Assembly (NCBI RefSeq): GCF_028401955.1
Contig: NZ_JAQOTJ010000007.1
Coordinates: forward strand, 124,001 to 188,000
DNA from: Bacillus sp. BP-3
GTDB taxonomy: Bacteria; Bacillota; Bacilli; Bacillales; Bacillaceae_G
Direction of reading: 5' to 3'
Length of the DNA stretch: 64,000 nt
The notes under the pieces were generated by a model, which saw only the letters and a list, made by a program, of their open reading frames with translations, ran no database searches and was not told where the DNA came from. Both the position numbers and the translations under genes were made by a program. This document shows, piece by piece, positions 54,996 through 64,000 of this stretch (position 1 is its first letter; every line of letters begins with the position of its first letter).

Positions 54996-55105
54996 CTCTT
55001 ATCAAGAGAGGTGGAGGGACTGTGCCCTGTGAAACCCGGCAACCGTCAACTTATGTTGAAATGGTGCCAATTCCTGCAAAGCGAATGCTTTGAGAGATGA
55101 GAGGA
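54996..55105 (+). promoter_or_regulatory. SAM-I riboswitch (S-box)
   Basis: The core blocks are present in order: CTTATCAAGAGAGGTGGAGG, GACTGTGCCCTGTGAAACCC, GGCAACC, GGTGCCAATTCC and GAGAGATGAGAGG. When SAM is bound it lets the terminator at 55131-55168 form, switching off metNPQ. Confidence 0.95.
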
Positions 55106-55130
55106 AAGGATAATAGTAATTTATGTATAT

Positions 55131-55168
55131 AAACCTTTCTGCTCATTTTAAAGCAGAAAGGTTTTTTT
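55131..55168 (+). terminator. SAM-riboswitch terminator
   Basis: AAACCTTTCTGC pairs with GCAGAAAGGTTT over TCATTTTAAA, followed by T-run. Confidence 0.92.
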
Positions 55169-55199
55169 GTTGTCTCGGTGTAAGGAGGATGCTTGAACA

Positions 55200-55372
55200 A
55201 CAAAACGTTTTTATAGTGATGGCGGAGAGCCGCTTACGCTTTTATAATCTAGCTTCAACGGCTAGCTCCTCGCGTCTAAGAACCTCCCGCACGAAAAGAT
55301 AAAAAGCATCTTTTGTGCGCGAGAACCTTAGCTGGTCAGAGCTGAACGAGCCGCTTATGCTTTTTAATTAAA
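55200..55372 (+). repeat. Dispersed repeat, family 2-like, in the metN leader
   Basis: A GC-richer unit with AGCCGCTTACGCTTTTATAA, CTAGCTTCAACGGCTAGCTC and GAGCCGCTTATGCTTTTT. It lies between the riboswitch terminator and metN. Confidence 0.7.
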
Positions 55373-55387
55373 AAAGAGGTGACATCT

Positions 55388-56413
55388 ATGATCATATTGG
55401 AGAATGTAAAGAAAATATATCGTTCTAAACACGGTGATGTTACTGCTGTGGATGATGCGAATTTACAAATAGAAAAAGGCGAGATTTTCGGCGTTATCGG
55501 TTATAGTGGTGCCGGAAAGAGTTCGTTAATTCGCTTGTTTAATCAGTTGGAGAAACCAACGTCTGGAAAGATTACGATTGGAGCGCGTGTAATTTCGGCA
55601 ATTACAGGTAAGGAACTTCGCGAAGCACGTCAAGAAATCGGGATGATTTTTCAGCACTTCAACTTGCTTTGGTCACGAACTGTTCGTGAAAATATTGCTT
55701 TCCCGCTTGAAATTGCTGGGGTGACAAAAGAGAAACGAGATCAGCGTGTAGATGAATTAATTCGTCTTGTTGGTTTAGAAGGGCGAGGAAATGCGTATCC
55801 ATCTCAGCTAAGTGGTGGACAAAAGCAGCGCGTTGGTATTGCGAGAGCGCTAGCGAATAATCCGAAAGTATTATTGTGCGATGAAGCAACGTCAGCGTTA
55901 GATCCAGAAACAACAGATCAAATTTTAGATTTGCTTCTCGATATTAATAGGCGTCTTGGGTTAACAATTGTACTTATTACACATGAAATGCATGTCATTC
56001 AAAAAATTTGTAACCGCGTTGCAGTTATGGAAAAAGGGAAGATTGTTGAAAGTGGCAGCGTGTTAGATGTATTTCGTAATCCGCAGCAAGACATTACAAA
56101 GCGCTTCGTTAAGCAAATAACAGATTCTGAAGATGCGGATGAAGCAATCGAGCATTTAGAAGAGAAATATCCGGAAGGAAAGGTCGTGAAACTGCAATTT
56201 ATTGGTGAAGCAGTAGAAAGACCAGTTTTACAAGATTTAATGAAGCAAGATGGAGTGGAAGTGAGCATTTTGCAAGGGAATATTGCACAAACGGCAAACG
56301 GGGCGTATGGAAGCTTAATTGTCCACTTAAATGGCGACGAAGATGTGATTGCAAAAGCAATTGCAACGATTCAACAAGAGCAAGTCGAGCTGGAGGTGAT
56401 TGCACATGGATAA
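55388..56413 (+). CDS. metN: Methionine ABC transporter ATP-binding protein
   Basis: A 341-residue ABC ATPase. Walker A is GYSGAGKSS at 38-46, the signature LSGGQKQR near 137-144 and Walker B VLLCDEATSALDP near 160-172. The C-terminal NIL/ACT-like domain (about 262-338) binds methionine for feedback. The ATG at 55388 follows GAGGTG. First of metN-metI-metQ; all are under the SAM-I riboswitch, so it is expressed when SAM is low. Confidence 0.95.
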   Translation: MIILENVKKIYRSKHGDVTAVDDANLQIEKGEIFGVIGYSGAGKSSLIRLFNQLEKPTSGKITIGARVISAITGKELREARQEIGMIFQHFNLLWSRTVRENIAFPLEIAGVTKEKRDQRVDELIRLVGLEGRGNAYPSQLSGGQKQRVGIARALANNPKVLLCDEATSALDPETTDQILDLLLDINRRLGLTIVLITHEMHVIQKICNRVAVMEKGKIVESGSVLDVFRNPQQDITKRFVKQITDSEDADEAIEHLEEKYPEGKVVKLQFIGEAVERPVLQDLMKQDGVEVSILQGNIAQTANGAYGSLIVHLNGDEDVIAKAIATIQQEQVELEVIAHG

Positions 56414-57071
56414 TCTGCTTCAAAATGTCGATTGGGATACAATGCTAGAAGCTACCGGGGAAACGCTATATATGACGGCAATTGCCACACTGGCAACATT
56501 TGTATTTGGTCTTATTCTAGGGTTATTACTGTTCCTTACAGGAAAAGATAATTTATGGGAGAACAAACCAGTCAATGTTATAATCGGTACGTTTGTAAAT
56601 ATTTTCCGTTCTATCCCGTTCATTATTTTAATTATTTTACTGATTCCGTTTACGAAGTTTCTTCTAAACACAATTCTTGGAGCAAGTGCTGCACTGCCAG
56701 CATTAATTGTTGGAGCGGCGCCGTTTTATGCGAGAATGGTTGAAATTGCCCTTCGTGAAATTGATAAAGGTGTCATCGAAGCATCGAAAGCGATGGGGGC
56801 AAAGACGAGTACAATTATTTTAAAAGTACTGATACCAGAATCTTTGCCAGCACTCATTTCGGGTATTACAGTAACGGCGATTGCACTTGTGGGCTACACA
56901 GCGATGGCTGGAGTAGTTGGTGCAGGCGGTCTTGGGACACTTGCTTATTTAGAAGGATTCCAGCGCAACAATAGCGATGTAACTCTCATGGCAACAATTC
57001 TTGTGCTTGTAATCGTATTTATTATTCAAGTGCTTGGTGACTTCTTTACGAAGCGACTTGATAAAAGATAA
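56406..57071 (+). CDS. metP: Methionine ABC transporter permease
   Basis: A 221-residue MetI-type permease with five helices. The EAA loop (EASKAMGAKTSTIILKVLIP, about 125-144) meets MetN. It starts inside metN with an eight-base overlap behind GGAGGTGATT, a sign of coupled translation. Confidence 0.94.
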   Translation: MDNLLQNVDWDTMLEATGETLYMTAIATLATFVFGLILGLLLFLTGKDNLWENKPVNVIIGTFVNIFRSIPFIILIILLIPFTKFLLNTILGASAALPALIVGAAPFYARMVEIALREIDKGVIEASKAMGAKTSTIILKVLIPESLPALISGITVTAIALVGYTAMAGVVGAGGLGTLAYLEGFQRNNSDVTLMATILVLVIVFIIQVLGDFFTKRLDKR

Positions 57072-57149
57072 AGAGGAGTTTTCGTTTCAGACGAAGACTT
57101 TTTATAAAACAACTATTTAGAATATTTAGAAAAGAAAGGGTGTCAGAAT

Positions 57150-57962
57150 ATGAAAAAGGTATTATTTTCAGCACTTATTGCTGTATTTGTATTTGTATTA
57201 GCTGCTTGTGGTAGCGGCGAAAAAGATAAGAAAACACTTGTAGTGGGTGCTTCTAACGTACCGCATGCGGTTATTTTAGAAAAAGCGAAACCATTGTTAG
57301 AGAAAAAGGGTATTACATTAAAAGTGAAAAAATTCCAAGACTATATACTACCAAACCAAACGTTAGCTAGTAAAGATCTTGATGCCAACTATTTCCAACA
57401 CATTCCGTATTTAGAGAAGGAAATCCAAGAAAAAGGATATAACTTTGTAAATGCCGGAAAAATTCATTTAGAACCTATGGGAATTTACTCTAAGAAATAC
57501 AAAAGTTTAAAAGACCTTCCAAGTGGTGGAACAGTAATTATGAGTAATAACGTATCAGAGCGCGGACGTATGTTAGCACTTCTGCAAAAAGGCGGCGTTA
57601 TTAAACTGAAAGATGGCGTAGATGTTGTAAAAGCGACAGAAAAAGATATTGTAGAAAATCCGAAAAACTTGAAATTTAAAACGGATGTTGAACCAGGTCT
57701 TACACCAAAGTTATATGAGAACAATGAAGGTGATGCAATTTTCATTAACTCAAACTATGCAATTGATGCAAAATTAAATCCAACAAAAGATGCAATTGCA
57801 ATTGAAGGATCGGATTCTCCTTACGCAAATATTATCGCTGTTCGTAAAGGGGATGAAAACAGAAAAGAAATTAAAGAACTTATAGAAGTATTACATTCAA
57901 AAGAAATTCAAGATTTTATTAAGAAAGAATATAAAGGAGCAGTGCTTCCTGTAAGTGAATAA
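57150..57962 (+). CDS. metQ: Methionine-binding lipoprotein
   Basis: A 270-residue NlpA-family lipoprotein. The lipobox is LAAC with lipid Cys20; the mature two-domain body binds methionine outside the membrane and feeds MetNP. It has the family's SNVPHAVILEKAKPLL, GASN-type start of the mature part, and a KGVKL/LKDG-like middle. Third gene of the operon, 78 bp after metP. Confidence 0.95.
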   Translation: MKKVLFSALIAVFVFVLAACGSGEKDKKTLVVGASNVPHAVILEKAKPLLEKKGITLKVKKFQDYILPNQTLASKDLDANYFQHIPYLEKEIQEKGYNFVNAGKIHLEPMGIYSKKYKSLKDLPSGGTVIMSNNVSERGRMLALLQKGGVIKLKDGVDVVKATEKDIVENPKNLKFKTDVEPGLTPKLYENNEGDAIFINSNYAIDAKLNPTKDAIAIEGSDSPYANIIAVRKGDENRKEIKELIEVLHSKEIQDFIKKEYKGAVLPVSE

Positions 57963-57966
57963 GGTG

Positions 57967-57998
57967 AAAAAAGGGCTGGAATTTCTCGGCCCTTTTTT
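57967..57998 (+). terminator. Terminator of metNPQ
   Basis: AAAAAAGGGC pairs with GCCCTTTTTT with a bulged loop of about twelve bases. Confidence 0.88.
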
Positions 57999-58197
57999 CT
58001 TTATATAATTAGGAAGAAAGGTGTATCATAATATAATGTGCAGAATATTCCTGTTCGTATTTGTAGAAAAATTGTTACATTTTTTAACGTTTGCGATATC
58101 ATTTTATTTGATATAAAATTAGAATGAGAATAAAATGAGAATGTGAACGTTTTAGGAATTTTTAAAATGTATATAGAGAATTATTGGAGGTATAGAG

Positions 58198-58983
58198 ATG
58201 GCTGGTTCTACATTAACGATTAAAGATTTACATGTATCAATTGATGGCAAAGAAATTTTAAAAGGTGTAAACCTTGAAGTAAAAGGTGGAGAAATCCATG
58301 CAATCATGGGACCTAACGGAACGGGTAAATCAACTTTATCTTCTGCAATTATGGGTCACCCAAAATATGAAGTAACACAAGGTAGCATCATCATCGACGG
58401 TGAAGATGTATTAGAAATGGAAGTAGATGAGCGTGCACAAGCTGGTCTATTTTTAGCAATGCAATATCCAAGTGAAATTAGCGGAGTAACAAATGCCGAC
58501 TTCTTACGTTCTGCAATTAATGCACGACGCGCGGAAGGCGATGAAATTTCTCTTATGAAATTTATCCGTACATTAGATAAAAATATGGAATTCCTAGAAA
58601 TGGATCCATCAATGGCACAACGTTACTTAAACGAAGGTTTCTCTGGCGGTGAGAAAAAACGTAACGAAATTCTTCAATTAATGATGATTCAGCCAAAAAT
58701 CGCAATCTTAGACGAAATTGACTCTGGTCTTGATATCGATGCATTAAAAGTTGTATCTAAAGGTATTAACGAAATGCGCGGCGAAGATTTCGGTTGCTTA
58801 ATGATTACGCACTACCAACGTTTATTAAATTACATCACTCCAGATCATGTACACGTTATGATGAATGGTCGTGTTGTGAAATCTGGAGGTCCTGAGCTTG
58901 CACAACGTTTAGAAGCTGAAGGTTACGACTGGATTAAAAAAGAACTAGGTATTGAAGACGAAACAGAAGAGCAAGAAGCGTAA
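58198..58983 (+). CDS. sufC: Fe-S cluster assembly ATPase SufC
   Basis: A 261-residue ABC-type ATPase. Walker A GPNGTGKST at 38-46, signature FSGGEKKRNEI near 149-159 and Walker B KIAILDEIDSGLD near 166-178. It powers the SufBCD scaffold. Starts after TGGAGG; first of sufC-D-S-U-B. Confidence 0.96.
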   Translation: MAGSTLTIKDLHVSIDGKEILKGVNLEVKGGEIHAIMGPNGTGKSTLSSAIMGHPKYEVTQGSIIIDGEDVLEMEVDERAQAGLFLAMQYPSEISGVTNADFLRSAINARRAEGDEISLMKFIRTLDKNMEFLEMDPSMAQRYLNEGFSGGEKKRNEILQLMMIQPKIAILDEIDSGLDIDALKVVSKGINEMRGEDFGCLMITHYQRLLNYITPDHVHVMMNGRVVKSGGPELAQRLEAEGYDWIKKELGIEDETEEQEA

Positions 58984-58998
58984 GAGAGGAGCATAAAC

Positions 58999-61932
<2,934 letters not shown>

Positions 61933-61981
61933 TGCAGATCACTTCCTAAAAAAGAGGTTATCCAAGGAGGGACATACGAAC

Positions 61982-63379
61982 ATGGCGAAACAGCTGCCAG
62001 ATATCGGCGATTATAAATATGGTTTCAAAGATAAAGACGTTTCGATTTTCCGTGCTGAGCGCGGTTTAACAAAAGAAATCGTAGAAGAAATTTCACGTAT
62101 GAAAGAAGAACCACAGTGGATGTTAGACTTCCGTTTAAAATCCCTTGATCACTTCTATGAAATGCCAATGCCACAATGGGGCGGAGATTTAAATGATTTA
62201 AACTTTGATGAAATTACGTACTACGTAAAACCATCTGAGAAATCTGAGAAGTCTTGGGATGAAGTACCTGATGAAATTAAAGCAACATTTGATAAATTAG
62301 GTATTCCAGAAGCAGAGCAAAAATATTTAGCGGGTGTATCTGCACAGTACGAATCTGAAGTTGTATACCACAACATGAAAGAAGACCTAGAAGCACTAGG
62401 GATCGTATTCAAAGATACAGATAGCGCATTAAAAGAGAATGAAGATATTTTCCGTGAGCATTTCGGAAAAGTAATCCCACCAACTGATAACAAATTCTCT
62501 GCATTAAACTCTGCAGTTTGGTCTGGTGGTTCATTTATCTACGTTCCAAAAGGTATAAAAGTTGATACACCACTTCAAGCGTATTTCCGTATTAACTCTG
62601 AAAATATGGGACAATTCGAACGTACGCTTATTATCGTAGACGAAGGCGCACACGTACACTACGTAGAAGGTTGTACGGCACCTGTTTACACAACAAACTC
62701 ACTTCACAGTGCGGTGGTAGAAATCATCATTAAGAAAGATGCATATTGCCGTTATACAACAATCCAAAACTGGGCAAACAACGTATATAACCTAGTTACA
62801 AAACGTGCAGTTTGTGAAGCAAACGCAACGATGGAATGGATTGACGGTAACATCGGATCAAAATTAACGATGAAATACCCAGCTGTTATCTTAAAAGGTG
62901 AAGGCGCACGCGGTTTAACATTATCAATCGCGATTGCTGGTAAAGGCCAACACCAAGATGCTGGTGCGAAAATGATTCACTTAGCACCAAATACATCTTC
63001 AACAATTGTTTCTAAATCGATTGCAAAACATGGTGGTAAAGTAACTTACCGTGGTATTGTACACTTCGGACCAAAAGCGACAAACTCTCGCTCAAACATC
63101 GAGTGTGACACATTAATCATGGATAACCAATCTACATCTGATACAATTCCTTACAACGAGATCAAAAATGATCACGTTTCACTTGAGCACGAAGCGAAAG
63201 TATCAAAAGTATCAGAAGAACAATTATTCTACCTAATGAGCCGCGGTATTTCTGAACAAGAAGCAACAGAAATGATCGTAATGGGTTTCATCGAGCCATT
63301 TACTCGCGAACTTCCAATGGAATACGCAGTAGAAATGAACCGCTTAATCAAATTTGAGATGGAAGGTAGTATTGGATAG
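61982..63379 (+). CDS. sufB: Fe-S cluster assembly scaffold SufB
   Basis: A 465-residue scaffold protein. The beta-helix core contains [18 protein letters not shown] and [15 protein letters not shown], including the cysteine where clusters build, and a late [19 protein letters not shown] stretch as in SufD. It starts 49 bp after sufU behind AAGGAGG. Last gene of the operon, whose order matches B. subtilis. Confidence 0.96.
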   Translation: MAKQLPDIGDYKYGFKDKDVSIFRAERGLTKEIVEEISRMKEEPQWMLDFRLKSLDHFYEMPMPQWGGDLNDLNFDEITYYVKPSEKSEKSWDEVPDEIKATFDKLGIPEAEQKYLAGVSAQYESEVVYHNMKEDLEALGIVFKDTDSALKENEDIFREHFGKVIPPTDNKFSALNSAVWSGGSFIYVPKGIKVDTPLQAYFRINSENMGQFERTLIIVDEGAHVHYVEGCTAPVYTTNSLHSAVVEIIIKKDAYCRYTTIQNWANNVYNLVTKRAVCEANATMEWIDGNIGSKLTMKYPAVILKGEGARGLTLSIAIAGKGQHQDAGAKMIHLAPNTSSTIVSKSIAKHGGKVTYRGIVHFGPKATNSRSNIECDTLIMDNQSTSDTIPYNEIKNDHVSLEHEAKVSKVSEEQLFYLMSRGISEQEATEMIVMGFIEPFTRELPMEYAVEMNRLIKFEMEGSIG

Positions 63380-63422
63380 GGGGTCCCAACTCCTTAAATG
63401 ATACCCTTCAATCTTTTGAGGG

Positions 63423-63489
63423 AAATACGTGTCTGTAGTGACTTTCACCTTTACGTGCTTAAGTCGTTCGGACACGTATTTTATTTTTG
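63423..63489 (+). terminator. Terminator of the suf operon
   Basis: AAATACGTGTC pairs with GACACGTATTT around a 37-bp loop, followed by a T-rich stretch. Confidence 0.75.
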
Positions 63490-63607
63490 GCGAAGTTTTC
63501 TTACTTCCGTTCTTAGTTTTTTTTATTTGTTTTTTATTATATTAAAATAATTAAACGAAAAGGAGGGAATATATGATATAATTTTCCTAAAAAAGGAGGC
63601 GAGTTTT

Positions 63608-64000
63608 TTGAAGTTTTTAAATCAGGTTAAAGGAATAAAATTACTAGCATGTTTATCAATTGGTTTATGCACTTTTAATTATTCATCTATTTCTTTCGCT
63701 GAAACACCTAAAAGTACTTCAGCTGATCAGGCAAAAAATGCTAGTGGCATTGATACTGGTATAGCAAATCTAAAGTATAACAATCAAGAGGTTTTAGCAG
63801 TAAATGGTGATAAAGTAGAGAGTTTTGTTCCGAAAGAAGGTACAAATTCAAATGGTAAATTCGTAGTAGTTGAACGTGAGAAAAAATCACTTACAACTTC
63901 ACCAGTCGATATTTCAATTATTGATTCTGTGGCTAATCGTACTTATCCAGGGGCAGTACAACTTGCAAATAAAGCTTTTGCAGATAATCAGCCTAGTTTA
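63608..64000 (+). CDS. Cholesterol-dependent cytolysin (cereolysin O/anthrolysin O-like), 5' part
   Basis: The first 131 residues of a thiol-activated cytolysin, cut by the window edge. The start is TTG eight bases after AAAAAGGAGG. A signal peptide (about 1-31, ending SSISFAE) is followed by a divergent linker, then the conserved VLAVNGDKVESFVPKEG, KFVVVEREKKSLTTSPVD and NRTYPGAVQLANKAFADN blocks of domain 1. The family forms large pores in cholesterol-containing membranes. Homologs in the group belong to the PlcR regulon, but I find no good PlcR box in the upstream 220 bp. Confidence 0.93.
   Translation, partial: MKFLNQVKGIKLLACLSIGLCTFNYSSISFAETPKSTSADQAKNASGIDTGIANLKYNNQEVLAVNGDKVESFVPKEGTNSNGKFVVVEREKKSLTTSPVDISIIDSVANRTYPGAVQLANKAFADNQPSL

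Noticed and set aside
58130-58150. TGAGAAT direct repeats before sufC as a Fur site
   Set aside because: They are direct, not inverted, and fit the Fur 7-1-7 pattern poorly.

Overview
The window is low-GC Bacillus chromosome and fits the Bacillus cereus group. The evidence is the N-terminus of a cereolysin/anthrolysin-type cytolysin at the right edge, an M4 neutral protease, a second T-box-controlled MetRS, spore-coat genes, many chemoreceptors, and the order suf - metNPQ - yusDEF - gcvH - yusI - fad, which I recall from B. subtilis 168. There are no rRNA or tRNA genes, no CRISPR array, no intact insertion sequence and no prophage. The species call is inference.

Left part (1-16 kb): the 3' end of an endonuclease/exonuclease/phosphatase-family gene; an MCP; an ECF sigma factor with its DUF4179 anti-sigma; a DedA protein that seems to start at ATA; an ArsR regulator; a decayed agcS copy beside an intact agcS; nupC followed by a probable group II intron remnant; yjlC-ndh behind a Rex-like operator; then a stress and iron cluster (ferritin, MazG, LOG protein, Dps with a perfect PerR box, a DUF3920 protein carrying HEFRH, and a pirin behind an MhqR-type operator).

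Middle part (16-36 kb): M4 protease, SufT-like protein, two MCPs, a 600-bp gap with an orphan Fur box, a methyltransferase, T-box-metG2, a second DedA, YitT, YidC, a T-box amino-acid permease, TrmB, a fourth MCP, and small YqgV-like and YusU-like genes.

Right part (36-64 kb): proline dehydrogenase (fadM), a D,D-carboxypeptidase, YuzL, the FadR-controlled fadN-fadA-fadE operon, and then about 8.7 kb not present at this point in B. subtilis as I recall it (MBL hydrolase-TetR operon, two CotF-like coat genes, Rex-linked ldh, a PTS_EIIC_2 permease, PAP2 phosphatase, a fifth MCP). Next come yusI-gcvH-yusF-yusE-yusD, SAM riboswitch-metNPQ, sufCDSUB and the start of the cytolysin gene.

Several circuits can be read from the DNA: redox (two Rex boxes), peroxide/iron (PerR box, Fur-like boxes), quinone/electrophile (MhqR-type box), fatty acids (FadR box), methionine (SAM-I and Met T-box) and carbon (cre). 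At least two dispersed intergenic repeat families occur. Nothing here is clearly a new multi-gene system. The best leads are non-standard: the ATA start, a possible Fur-controlled small RNA, a 43-bp-phased operator-like array, the zincin-like DUF3920 protein, an amber-interrupted microprotein and the intron remnant behind a terminator.
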